Made by a program: the position numbers and the translations under genes. A stretch of DNA of 9,218 nt. Origin: an uncultured Collinsella sp. GTDB taxonomy: Bacteria > Actinomycetota > Coriobacteriia > Coriobacteriales > Coriobacteriaceae. The notes beneath the pieces are model-generated. The model did no database searches and was not told the DNA's origin. It saw only the letters and a program-made list of their open reading frames with translations. The DNA is taken from positions 1-9,218 of the forward strand of contig URSO01000072.1 in NCBI GenBank assembly GCA_900550415.1, given 5' to 3'. Shown one piece after another: positions 1 through 8,167 of this stretch. The first letter of the stretch is position 1, and each line of letters starts with the position of its first letter.

Positions 1-3
1 ATT

Positions 4-55
4 ATTTTCCGGTTCGACGAACAGCCGATCGTGTCAAATTTGGTCTAACAGAGCC
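4..55. repeat. Left arm of a terminal inverted repeat (at least 52 bp)
   Basis: This stretch is an exact reverse complement of 9167-9218, with 52 of 52 bases matching by eye; the sequences diverge at base 56 on the inner side. The repeat may extend outward past the window edge. Read on the plus strand in the frame that matches pglX on the other arm, it encodes FSGSTNSRSCQIWSNRA and then meets TAA at 56-58. The arm is therefore a copy of a piece of pglX coding sequence capped by a stop. The terminator hairpin at 66-86 begins about ten bases further in. Either this is a recombination site for inversion of the whole block, or it is a leftover pglX fragment that caused the assembly to break here. 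Confidence 0.95.
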
Positions 56-59
56 TAAT

Positions 60-86
60 AAAAAAGCCGGGGAAAACGTCCCCGGC
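60..86 (-). terminator. Rho-independent terminator closing the BREX operon
   Basis: On the minus strand a 7-bp perfect GC-rich stem (GCCGGGG at 66-72 paired with CCCCGGC at 80-86) with a 7-base loop is followed directly by six T residues (plus-strand A run at 60-65). This is the classic form of an intrinsic terminator for leftward transcription. It lies about 115 bases beyond the stop of the last operon gene (201) and just inside the inverted repeat. In the rightward direction the stem is followed by ACTTGG, so it should not terminate well that way. Confidence 0.88.
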
Positions 87-135
87 ACTTGGAAGCCCTC
101 TCTTAAGAGATGACCACCTAATTTATACCATGAAG

Positions 136-164
136 TTGGACGTATGTTCAAGCATGAGTATAAA
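136..164 (+). promoter_or_regulatory. Possible rightward promoter, weak support
   Basis: TTGGAC at 136-141 and TATAAA at 159-164 are separated by 17 bases, which fits a sigma-70 type promoter pointing right. The spacer carries an imperfect copy of the SOS-like box (GGACGTATGTTC). It would fire antisense into the last two operon genes. The local sequence is AT-rich, so chance matches are likely, and it overlaps the better-scoring leftward promoter. Confidence 0.25.
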
Positions 165-185
165 ATACAAACATATGTTCGTCAA
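157..185 (-). promoter_or_regulatory. Strong-looking leftward sigma-70 promoter
   Basis: On the minus strand TTGACG (180-185) is followed by a 17-base spacer and TATACT (157-162), close to the consensus -35 and -10 with ideal spacing. Initiation would be near base 150. The only things downstream before the terminator at 60-86 are a ten-codon reading frame and no recognisable gene, so the product would be a transcript of about 90 nt. The promoter lies after the stop of the last operon gene, so it does not serve the BREX genes. It may drive a small RNA, or be the surviving promoter of a lost gene. Confidence 0.5.
168..181 (-). promoter_or_regulatory. LexA/SOS-like operator within the leftward promoter
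   Basis: The minus strand reads CGAACATATGTTTG, with a perfect 10-base palindrome AACATATGTT at its core. This agrees with the Gram-positive and actinobacterial SOS-box pattern CGAAC-N4-GTTYG. It occupies the spacer between -35 and -10, where bound LexA would block RNA polymerase. A second, poorer copy (GAACATACGT on the minus strand) lies about 30 bases downstream, at 141-150. Motif agreement is what is seen; regulation by DNA damage is inferred. Confidence 0.45.
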
Positions 186-200
186 TAACAAAGATGGCCA

Positions 201-398
201 TCATTCAGCGTCATCGTCGACGGCAAAGTCGCGGAGGTCGAGACCCTCGCGTTCGGCTCGGGCTAGGAGCTCTTGGGGCGACTCGTCCTCGATATCCATC
301 ACGTCGAGCATGGCAGCGGGAAAGCCAACGCCTGCCGCACTCCCCGCGCGGTCGAGCAGGCCCTCGCGCAGCTGGTCAACATCGACTTCGATCTTCAT
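201..398 (-). CDS. Small acidic protein of unknown function, last gene of the operon
   Basis: I do not recognise this 65-residue protein. Acidic residues make up close to a third of it, against six Lys/Arg, and the C-terminus ends in a run of Asp and Glu. No Cys, membrane segment or signal peptide is visible. Its start is well supported: an AGGAGG box sits 7 bases before the ATG at 398. It begins 27 bases after the stop of the 454-residue gene and is the last gene before the terminator, so the two are probably co-transcribed with brxL and may work as a pair. Its charge would suit a partner or inhibitor of a basic or nucleic-acid-binding protein, but that is speculation. The plus-strand reading frames over it look like shadows of its codons. 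Confidence 0.75.
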   Translation of the reverse strand: MKIEVDVDQLREGLLDRAGSAAGVGFPAAMLDVMDIEDESPQELLARAEREGLDLRDFAVDDDAE

Positions 399-425
399 GG
401 TGCAACCTCCTATCGAGCCAAGCCT

Positions 426-1790
426 CTACTCACTAGCACCGAGCACTTCCACGGCAGCAACAAAAGCCGCAACCTGCTTGTCGTCCATCTGCGTGGCCAG
501 GCGCCCCACGGGTTCATCGTAGGCGAACTGCACCTTATCGATAAAGCAATCCCAAGCACGCTCGTCCACACGCACGGCGGCCTCGCAATACTGACTGAGC
601 TTTTTGAGTCCATACCAAAACGCATTCACATGGCGCGCAGGGTCCTCATCCAGCACACCATCGTAGCGACGCTCATTGAACTCGCGCATGCGTGCCACGG
701 CAACCTCGAGCGAGTCGCCGCCATCAGTCGAAGCCTCATCCACAAGCTCGGGAATCGCGACCTCACGCCGAACATCATGCCTGGTAGCGCCGTCGTACTC
801 GCCCACCAGCACGTCTTCGTCAAGCCGTGAATCGTAGTCTAAATAGCTCGAGCCCCGGCAAATCCCATGCGGTGAGCCAGAGCCAAACGCACAGAACAAC
901 CCACCGTCGGCAACAACACGACGGTAGGTATCAAACGACTTCTTAACCTGAGCGAGCAACTCGGAAAGCTCCCCGGCATCGCACGCCGTCTCACACGCAA
1001 CGCACACAGACTCGGGCAACGATACCGGCTCAACCGTGCTCCCCGCAACGCGGGCGGCACGCTCGGCCCGGTACGCCTGCGCCACCAAGCGCGCCCGCTG
1101 CGCAGCGCCGCGCACGTTCGTAAGTTCACGCTCCAACGCCACGTCACCAGCAACATCACCGGCCATGTCGTTCACAAGCCCGTCAGCGTCCTGAGACCCC
1201 GTCGCACTCAGCTCGGACTCAAACGTCGCTGTGATCATACCCGCTAGGTCCGTCGCGTCGGCGGCACAGCGCGTCTGCTCCAGCTGCGTACATAGCAGGT
1301 CGGCATCCAGAGGCACGGCCTCGGCAACGCGCACGTCACTCAAACGCGCCACGCCCTGCAACACCAAAGCCTCCGCGGCATCGTACGCCGCACGAACCCT
1401 GGCCGCCGTATTGGCCCGCAGCTTTACCTCGATAAACGAAAGCGTCTGTTCCAGGCGCGTCTGCAGCTCGGCCTTGTCCTCCATGCGCAAAAAGGCAGCA
1501 TAGCGGCGCTCCATCTGCAGCGGGCCCACAACACCCGCCTGCTTGCGAGCGCGTGCAAGGGCCGCGCCCTCGACACGGCGAACATACCCGTCAACAGCCC
1601 GCACGGCAGACTCGCGCGCAGCGTGCTCGGCAGCCTCGACGCCCCCAAGCACGCCCAGCAGCTCGCGGGAGCGCGCCTTGCGCACCAACTCCCCGCGATC
1701 GTACTGCTCAAGCGCCGTCTGGCGCTTGGCTACCGATTCAAAGCCAAACAGCTCGTCGAGCAACTCGCCAACAGAACGCTCACCCGCCAT
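426..1790 (-). CDS. Hypothetical 454-residue protein downstream of brxL
   Basis: I do not recognise this gene. The ATG at 1790 is chosen because GAGGAGG (minus strand, 1797-1803) lies 6 bases ahead of it; a start five codons upstream would put the ribosome site inside the coding sequence. The first ~250 residues are rich in Ala, Arg and Glu, look wholly helical and may form coiled coils. The C-terminal part is different: Cys residues cluster as CVACETAC (about 263-270) and in FCAFGSGSPHGIC (about 299-311), which could bind a metal, followed by a Tyr/Asp-rich stretch. There is no signal peptide or membrane segment. GC is very high (75% in the hand-counted line 1021-1080). The gene follows brxL by 77 bases with no terminator between them and precedes the small acidic gene, so it is probably part of the same transcript. 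It is not one of the core BREX-1 proteins I know. It could be an accessory defence or regulatory protein, or simply the next gene. Confidence 0.8.
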   Translation of the reverse strand: MAGERSVGELLDELFGFESVAKRQTALEQYDRGELVRKARSRELLGVLGGVEAAEHAARESAVRAVDGYVRRVEGAALARARKQAGVVGPLQMERRYAAFLRMEDKAELQTRLEQTLSFIEVKLRANTAARVRAAYDAAEALVLQGVARLSDVRVAEAVPLDADLLCTQLEQTRCAADATDLAGMITATFESELSATGSQDADGLVNDMAGDVAGDVALERELTNVRGAAQRARLVAQAYRAERAARVAGSTVEPVSLPESVCVACETACDAGELSELLAQVKKSFDTYRRVVADGGLFCAFGSGSPHGICRGSSYLDYDSRLDEDVLVGEYDGATRHDVRREVAIPELVDEASTDGGDSLEVAVARMREFNERRYDGVLDEDPARHVNAFWYGLKKLSQYCEAAVRVDERAWDCFIDKVQFAYDEPVGRLATQMDDKQVAAFVAAVEVLGASE

Positions 1791-1867
1791 GGCAAGCCTC
1801 CTCACGCACTACGCACCAACATGCTCGCGGGACGCCCGAGCACCGGACGCCCCGCACGCCCGCACTC

Positions 1868-4201
1868 CTACAGATCCAGCGCCTTCTTCGCGGCGTCGAC
1901 GGGATCGCCATCCATGTAGAACACCGGGCTCAAGCCCGAGATAATCTCGGACGAAACACTCTGCAGGCCCGCGATGGCGCTCAGCGGCAAAATCACGCGC
2001 TTGGCGCCGGCGTTTTTGGCCACGCGCATAATGTCCTCGAGCCCGCGGATCTCGTCCATAGAGCCCGACATACGCAAGATTCCCGGAATCGCCAGCGCGG
2101 GCATCACCGGGCGGTTACACGCCGCGGAGCAAAGGCCCACAAACTCGGCAAGCGAAACTTCCTCGGACAGGCCCTTGCTCTGCAAGTCGTTGTAGAACAG
2201 CAGGTAGTCCTTGGAGCCAATGTGCATGCCCGGCGCCACGCGGTTCGCCAGGTTTACAAAATTGTCGAACGCGGCCTCCAACGTATCGCGCACCGGCTTG
2301 TTAAAGGCCACGCCTTCGTGCTTAAACTTGCACTCACCGGCAACGGCCTTGTTCTCCAGCTTGTACACGGCAACCTCGCCGCCCTGCGACCTGCCCACGC
2401 CAAACACGTGACCGGACAGCAACGGCCCGTCGGGAATCAGCGTGTCCTCGCTCTGCTCGGGCACGCGCACCACATGCACGTCCTGCGGGTTGTCGGCATC
2501 CATATAGCCCAGGTTGACGTCGATAAACTCGACGCCGGCCATAATCTTGAGCTGCTCCTTTACGCGGCGACGGCCCTCGATGGCGTAGTCCAGCAGCCAG
2601 CGCACGTCGTCCTTGTCCATGGCCTCGTCGGGGAACAGCAGCTTGGCCAGGCCGCTAAAGGTCTTGCGTACAGCGATCTCGTCGCGCTTGTTAAAGTCGC
2701 TGTTAAAGCGGAAATACCGGTCGATATGGTGCGTAAAGTCCTTGCGGCGCATCTCCTTGCAAAACTCCGACAGGCAGTCGGTGATCAGGCCATAATGCCC
2801 GGTCAACAGGCTCGAGCGCATCTTGGGAATCTCCCAGCCCGGCAGGTAATAGTGGATACGGTCAAAGAAGGCCGAATCGTTGTTAAACTCCGGCGGGAAC
2901 GGATCAAACAGGTGCGTGGTCTTAAGGACATTTTGCACGGTGTCGTTGATGTTGCCCTCAAAGACCATGGAGGCATCGGCGTTAATCTGGTCGCGGCCGC
3001 GCGCATAGCTGCCACTCGCCATGTAGTCCTTCATGATCTGCACGGCGTTGGTGTCCTTAAAGCGCATGCCGGCGACCTCGTCGAACGTCACGCAATCCCA
3101 ATGGCCCACCAAGCCCACGCGATCGGCGCGCATGGAGTTCATGCGGCCGAACAGGTTGGCCGTGGTGGTCTGGCCGCCCGAAAGCAAGATGGCATAGGGC
3201 GAGACCTCTTTGTAGATATGGCTCTTGCCGGTACCACGGGGACCCAACTCGCACAGGTTGTAGTTGCGCTCGATCAGCGGCACCATGCGCTCGATAAAGT
3301 GCAGACGCTCTTTCTCGGAAAGCTCGCTGGGCTCATAGCCGGCCGAACGCAGCAGCATATTGAGCCACTCGTCGCGCGTAAAGTACTGGCGCTCGTCGAC
3401 CATGGCATCCAGGTCCAGATTGGGCATCTGGATGGGCGTGAGCGACGCCACGCTAAACGGAGAGTCCTCGGGTCCGCGCTTTTTGCGCTTGGCCTTGGAG
3501 CGGCGCGGCGCATCGTCGCCAAAGACCTCCATGCCAAACTCGTCTTCCTCATCCAAGGGGTGACGATACTCGATGCTCATAATGCACCAAATGCCACCCT
3601 GCAGAATCTTGGAATAGTCGCGCACGTACTCGGCCGGCATCACAAACGGCTCGATAGTCAGATTGGCAAACGATGCCACGTAGATGTCTTTGTACTCGTC
3701 GAGCTTGGCCGTCACCTTGTCGATGATAGTAAAGCGGCCCAGCTCGCGAATCTTGGACTTAATGCGCTCGGACTCGTCGGGGCGCACGTAATTATCGGTG
3801 AGGATCCTGCGGATGCGGTCCAGGCCCTCTGCCACAGCATCCTCGTCGTCGGTTGAGCAGTACATGCCCAGCAGATACTCCAGCACAAAGGTCGGCACGT
3901 TGGCGCCACGCTTCATAAGGGCCGTCAGGTCCTTGCGCACGATCTTGCCGGCAAAGTGCTCGAGCAGCTTGCCGTCCAGTCCATCCATGTCGTAACCGTC
4001 GTCCTCGGGAGCCTCGGCCGCAGCCTGGCCATAGCCATCGGTCGAGGATTCATCCTCGACGGGCGCGGCAGCCTCAACGGGCGCGGCAGTCTCAGCCTCC
4101 GCAGCAGGCACGGCCACCCCTGCAGGCACCGCAGCCTGCTCGGGCACATCTGCATCAATCGAGGGGACTTCCCACAGATCGTCGTCATGGCTATCAAACA
4201 T
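1868..4201 (-). CDS. brxL: BrxL, AAA+ effector of BREX type 1 (Lon-like family)
   Basis: The 777-residue product is the BREX-1 BrxL protein, an AAA+ ATPase that acts in the cytoplasm and is needed for blocking phage. The ATPase core has Walker A GPRGTGKSH at about residue 319 and Walker B CVTFDEVAG at about 370. The C-terminal region resembles a Lon protease domain (GAKRVILPLS and surroundings), but I see no clear GPSAG motif and no Lys at the usual catalytic place. That fits published work describing BrxL as a DNA-binding, MCM-like AAA+ protein rather than a proven protease. The ATG at 4201 is chosen because AGGAG lies 8 bases upstream; the in-frame GTG at 4210 overlaps that site. The protein is longer than usual because of a low-complexity N-terminal extension of roughly 80 residues rich in Ala, Glu, Asp, Val and Pro. 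The frame is intact. It starts 11 bases after the end of pglZ. Confidence 0.95.
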   Translation of the reverse strand: MFDSHDDDLWEVPSIDADVPEQAAVPAGVAVPAAEAETAAPVEAAAPVEDESSTDGYGQAAAEAPEDDGYDMDGLDGKLLEHFAGKIVRKDLTALMKRGANVPTFVLEYLLGMYCSTDDEDAVAEGLDRIRRILTDNYVRPDESERIKSKIRELGRFTIIDKVTAKLDEYKDIYVASFANLTIEPFVMPAEYVRDYSKILQGGIWCIMSIEYRHPLDEEDEFGMEVFGDDAPRRSKAKRKKRGPEDSPFSVASLTPIQMPNLDLDAMVDERQYFTRDEWLNMLLRSAGYEPSELSEKERLHFIERMVPLIERNYNLCELGPRGTGKSHIYKEVSPYAILLSGGQTTTANLFGRMNSMRADRVGLVGHWDCVTFDEVAGMRFKDTNAVQIMKDYMASGSYARGRDQINADASMVFEGNINDTVQNVLKTTHLFDPFPPEFNNDSAFFDRIHYYLPGWEIPKMRSSLLTGHYGLITDCLSEFCKEMRRKDFTHHIDRYFRFNSDFNKRDEIAVRKTFSGLAKLLFPDEAMDKDDVRWLLDYAIEGRRRVKEQLKIMAGVEFIDVNLGYMDADNPQDVHVVRVPEQSEDTLIPDGPLLSGHVFGVGRSQGGEVAVYKLENKAVAGECKFKHEGVAFNKPVRDTLEAAFDNFVNLANRVAPGMHIGSKDYLLFYNDLQSKGLSEEVSLAEFVGLCSAACNRPVMPALAIPGILRMSGSMDEIRGLEDIMRVAKNAGAKRVILPLSAIAGLQSVSSEIISGLSPVFYMDGDPVDAAKKALDL

Positions 4202-4212
4202 AGGGCACACTC

Positions 4213-6911
4213 CTAAAAACCAAAATCAGCAACGGGGGCAAATGAAACAGCGATGGTGTACGTCTCGCGCCAAACGATCTTGCCCGTCTCGCGCTCGCGG
4301 CAGACCAGATAGTACGGACCCTTGGCCGAGAATCCATCCGCTGCATGCAACGCAAACTTGGCATGCACCACGCGCTCCTGCGAGTTAACAGAAGTCTTGT
4401 TGGCATGCGCCTTGACCGTATCGCTCACCTCGTTGCCACTTGCATCGGTAAACACCAACTCGTACTCGCACGGCAAGACCTTACCTTGGGCAGGTTCTTC
4501 CTGGATCAAGTTGACCGAGAAGAGCGAGTTGGTCACTCGGCGTCCCTCACTTAGCACACGCAGCGTCGCCGCGCGCGTGTCGACAAAGCCCTTAGAACCC
4601 GAGCGCGCACGCCAAAAACCGATAACGGGCACGCAGAGCTCCTGCAGGCTCATGCCGCCGTGGACGTAGTTGTTAGTGCCGCCGGGACGCTTGAAGTGCA
4701 CGTTCTCGCGCGGGGCAAACCCCTCAAAACCGGCGCCCAAACCTCCCATATTAACATTAACAAACACCCCACGCACCTCGTCCGAAAGCTCACCCACGGC
4801 CTCGTTGGGCACCACCAGATGACGCTTGCCGTACATGACGGGAGCGTCAAGGACGGGAAGGTCCGGTTTGCCGAGCATCTGGCACTCGCTGAGCTCCCGA
4901 CGCGTGTAGATAAAGCCGTTATAACAACACGCGCGCCCGGGGCGTCGGTGCATACGCGACGCGCCAACGCAGCAAGTTCCTCCACGGTGTCCGCACAGGC
5001 ACCGAAGACGTCATCCTGCGTTGCGGCCTTCTCACCCGTGGCATCGATCTTGTTGTGGTAAAGATAAACGAGCTTGGAGTCTTTGAGCAGCGCTTTGCGC
5101 TCGGTTCCCGCCATGTTGAGGTATGCGCTCGAGCGCAAAGCGCGGGCCGTGGGCTCAACGTGGGTAAGTACGGCCTCGCGCTGCGGAGTTGTCGCAGTTG
5201 GCATGTCGTCAACCAGTACAAACGAACCATCCGCTGCAAGCTCAAGCGCCTGATGCGGCAGCAGCGCGGGCATACCCGCCTCGGTAATGGAGGGAAAGAC
5301 CGCCTGCATGCTAGAAACCTTGACGTTGCCACCGCGCTCGCGCTCGAGCAGCACCGCGACGTCGCAGGCCACCTCATAGCGCAGCGCGTCGCTCACGATA
5401 ACGACCGTCGTTTTGGCAGACCCCACAAAGGTGGGCAGCACATGCCAGTAGAATTCATCCTGCCGTGCGGGGCCCTCAATGTAGCCGCAATCGGCCCACT
5501 CCCCTTGCGCAGCGGATGTCCAGCAGGCATTGGCATCGGCCAAGAACCAGTTACTGTAGAGATTCTCCGCCCAGTCCGCCACAGCTCGGGCAGGCTCCTC
5601 GAGCGTATCGCACTCGACGGAGCGCGCCCGTAGATACGCGGTGCACATATGGCGATAGACAGCATCCATGGAATACCAATCGGACGTATAGGCACCCCAC
5701 ACCTGCTGGGGTTGCGCCAGATGGAACCCGCCCGCATGTGCCTGCCTAAATGCGCACATATCGGCCACAGCGGCAAGCAAGCCAAAGTAGCTCTCGACAC
5801 GACGGTACCAGCTTAGGTCGCAGCGACGCGCCGCAAAGGCGCGTGCGTCCTCAACACGGTCTGCACCCTGGGCAAACGAGCTGAACAGCTGCGAGAGCAC
5901 GGCCTCATTGACGCACGGGAACACATCAAGCGAGGCCAGCACATCGATCGGCAGAGCCTCAAACCGCGCAAAGAGCCCGCGGGCATCCTCCACCAAACGA
6001 CAGATCTCAAATAGGTCCTCACTCGATGCCTGGGTATCGGCGGCCTGGTCCCACGTGCGCACCGCCTCAAGGCAATAGGGGCCGTAGGCGGGAGCCACAT
6101 AGCTTTCGAGTCCCTTGAGCGCTCCCTCGGGAAGCGCGGTAGACGCCGCTGTAAGGAGCACATGGGATGAAAGCATAAGCAATGAGTCGCGCTCATACAG
6201 CGGTCCCTCAAACCCATAGCAGCGAAGCATAAAGGCAGAGAGCACATCGCGCACGCAGTACTTGTCCATCAACTCGGCCAGCGCCTCGGGACCCTCGTGC
6301 AGCAGCATGGTCATACAGCCACGCAGCACAAACGCGGGGCGCGCGTCACCAAGCTCTTTACCGCCAAAAATCACCGTAAGGATGCCGAGTTCGATATCGG
6401 ATGCGCCCGAGGCATGCGGAACACACGCGGCAAACTTAGCGCAGCGGGTCTTGGCATCAAAGAACGCTTTGTGCTCGCGCAGACTCTCGCGCACGGCATC
6501 GATGTTCTCGATGCCCAGCTGATCGGCCAAAAGCGAAAGATAGTCAGCCTGGAACTGATCGGCATACAGCTCAACATCGGCAAGCCAATCACCCTCAAGC
6601 CTGCCGCGCGGGCAACGGCGATACAGCAAGATATCGCTCGCAAGGTCATCGCGGTTGATGAGCTTCTTGACGGCAAACATGTGGCCCTCGCAGGCCTCAA
6701 CAAAGCGCACCGGGCGCTCAAAGTCACCGTGAGTAGGCATTACGCCGGCATCGGCCCCCACGCCGTCGAAACCCTCGGCAGCCAATCGCTCAAACTCAGG
6801 AGCAAACTCGCCGTCCGCATCGTGCCAAACCACAACACGGCGCGGCGCGCATGAGGACAACGGCTGCAAAAATCGCAGCTTGAGCTGTTCTTCTACATCA
6901 ATCTTGGGCAT
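4213..6911 (-). pseudogene. pglZ: pglZ, alkaline-phosphatase-fold BREX protein, frameshifted in the core
   Basis: This is BREX-1 PglZ, a core BREX protein of the alkaline-phosphatase superfamily. It starts at ATG 6911 with AAGGA a few bases upstream. The N-terminal part has WHDADGEF (about 29-36), the superfamily motif VSDALRYE (about 505-512), FPSITEAGMPALLPH (about 535-550) and YHNKIDATGEKAATQ (about 612). After ARVVIT (about 660-665) the frame runs into unrelated sequence and stops at 4650. The true C-terminus continues in another frame, from GFIYTRRELSE to a stop at 4213. PglZ proteins normally read T-A-D-H-G-F here. The sequence has ATAACGGCTTT, which is 10 bases short, so Ala-Asp-His is lost and the frame shifts. 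The short repeat GGC at the junction suggests a slippage deletion. The unbroken gene would encode about 902 residues. As read, the product is 753 residues with 88 wrong ones at the end and lacks a metal-ligand Asp-His pair. Sequencing or assembly error is possible. Confidence 0.88.
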
Positions 6912-6934
6912 GAATATCCTTACCGTATCTGCAG

Positions 6935-7903
6935 TTACTTAATCTTCGCCAGCACATCCTGAAACTTGGCGTAGTTGACCTTGACGCCGTCATCCAGGTC
7001 GATCTTAATCATCTGGTCTGCCAAGTGGTGCAGTTTCTCCTCGTAGGCAATGGTCTCTTTGAGCTGGTCGTTGAGCTTTTTGATGCGCTTATCCAAGCGC
7101 ACGCGCTCGCCGCGCTCGGCACTGACAAGGGCATCGTTGGCATACCCGATCTGGGCACGGTAGCGCTCCTGCTGCTCATGCACATAGTCGGTGCGGATGC
7201 GAGCCAACAGGTCGGGCTGATAGCGATGCATGTAAACAAGGCACTTGAAGCCGTTCTTCTTGCCGCTGTCGAACAACCAGTAGATGGGGCGCTTCTTATA
7301 GGTCTGGCAGTGGTCCTTAAAGAAGTCCTTCAAAAAGTAGGTGCGGATTACCTCGCGCGAGGTACCCTTGCCGCCGAGTGCCTCGGCAATAAAGGCCAGG
7401 TTCTGCTCAAGCGTCTCCTCGCCATACACGGTGCGCACAAAGTCGATAAAGTAGCGCACGATGTCGTCGTCAAAGTACTCGTCATCGGTAATGGGCAGCA
7501 CGTTATCGCTATCGGGCATAAAGGTCACATGATCAGAGTTGGGCATCTTGGCCAGATAGTCATCGACTGTGGCGCCCTGATCGGCCAGGACCAGCCCGTC
7601 CACATCAAGCGAATAACGGCCAAACATGCAGCCCACGGCGTAGCTTATGAGCGAGGTGATCTCGTCGCGCTTGGTGCGCACGTATTTGTTGCCCTTATAG
7701 CTCTCGGGAATCTCATCGGCAGTGTCGAAAATGCGCGCCACCGAAACGTACTTATCCTCGACCTCGATGGGCACCTCTCCCTCCATGTTGTAGATCTTGG
7801 CAAAGATTCGGTTGAGCTCTTCCTCGTTAGCGCGAAGCTGCTCAAAGCGAGCATTGACCTCGGCCTTGCGAGCCTCGTATTTATCTTGAAGTAAAGTGGC
7901 CAT
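6935..7903 (-). CDS. pglX: PglX C-terminal domain encoded as a separate gene
   Basis: The 322-residue product matches only the last third of the ~1200-residue BREX-1 adenine methyltransferase PglX. Landmarks are ANEEELNRIF (about 25-34), SYAVGCMFGRYSLD (about 87-100) and a C-terminal block PIYWLFDSGKKNGFKCLVYM (about 206-225) followed by RYQPDLLARIRTDYVHEQQ. In ordinary PglX this part follows directly after the SWDFKRHPL motif; here that motif ends another gene at 8777, with a HEPN-like gene and a 264-base gap in between. No methyltransferase catalytic motif (NPPY type) is present in this piece. The start at ATG 7903 has AAAGGA about 9 bases upstream; the ATG at 7921 has no visible ribosome site. 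It precedes pglZ by 23 bases. It may pair in trans with the N-terminal module, or be the remnant of a broken gene. The intact frame, own ribosome site and host-like GC favour a working half-protein. Confidence 0.88.
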   Translation of the reverse strand: MATLLQDKYEARKAEVNARFEQLRANEEELNRIFAKIYNMEGEVPIEVEDKYVSVARIFDTADEIPESYKGNKYVRTKRDEITSLISYAVGCMFGRYSLDVDGLVLADQGATVDDYLAKMPNSDHVTFMPDSDNVLPITDDEYFDDDIVRYFIDFVRTVYGEETLEQNLAFIAEALGGKGTSREVIRTYFLKDFFKDHCQTYKKRPIYWLFDSGKKNGFKCLVYMHRYQPDLLARIRTDYVHEQQERYRAQIGYANDALVSAERGERVRLDKRIKKLNDQLKETIAYEEKLHHLADQMIKIDLDDGVKVNYAKFQDVLAKIK

Positions 7904-8167
7904 GGTGGGCCGTCCTTTCATTGTTGATGATTCGTCAAGGAGGGAAATAAGCTAGAAGCGAAGGGATGTAAGGTCATCTCGGCATTACCCATCGACTCTG
8001 GAAAATTCGCTCGCTGCATCGAGCATTTGTAGGAAACGCGCCAGGGTTTCAACGAAATCGCAAGTTAAATATTGCAAGCTGCGTCAGGCGCGCAGAAGAC
8101 ACGCTCAATGTCATTTCTCAACTCGTTACTCATAGCCAGTCCATCACCCAACGCGGGCTGAAGCCCA
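7904..8167 (-). other. Gap between HEPN gene and pglX 3' part, with possible small-ORF remnant
   Basis: No intact gene is visible in these 264 bases. On the minus strand an ATG at 8133 opens 22 codons (beginning MSNELRNDIERVF) to a TAA at 8065. An overlapping frame from 8083 to a TAA at 7985 ends in the protein-like stretch FLQMLDAASEFSRVDG. Joined by a single frameshift they would make a protein of about 50 residues, so a decayed small gene is possible but unproven. Two weak hairpins are present (GGGC-TTCA-GCCC near 8153-8166 and GCTCG/CGAGC at 8009-8024); neither has a T run, so neither is called a terminator. I find no convincing promoter for the downstream genes. Confidence 0.35.

Noticed and set aside
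1791..1867. Repeated GGGCGT units and a GC-rich possible hairpin between brxL and the next gene
   Set aside because: There is no T run and no stable perfect stem; it looks like ordinary GC-rich spacer.
1553..3856. Long plus-strand open frame (767 codons) opposite brxL and part of the 454-residue gene
   Set aside because: It is the antisense shadow of GC-rich codons. The opposing brxL has clear Walker motifs and a ribosome site, and the shadow product is a His/Arg/Ala-rich sequence with no family features.
4213..4953. The C-terminal pglZ frame as an independent 246-residue gene
   Set aside because: Its first residues are out-of-frame sequence, it lacks a ribosome site, and from GFIYTRRE onward it is plainly the normal end of PglZ.
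7025..7894. Plus-strand open frame of 289 codons opposite the pglX C-terminal gene
   Set aside because: The minus-strand frame has unmistakable PglX motifs; the antisense product is Leu/Val-rich shadow sequence without a good ribosome site.
7988..8006. A third partial copy of the inverted repeat (ATTTTCC followed by a TCGA-like stretch on the minus strand)
   Set aside because: Only seven consecutive bases agree before gaps are needed, which is easily chance.
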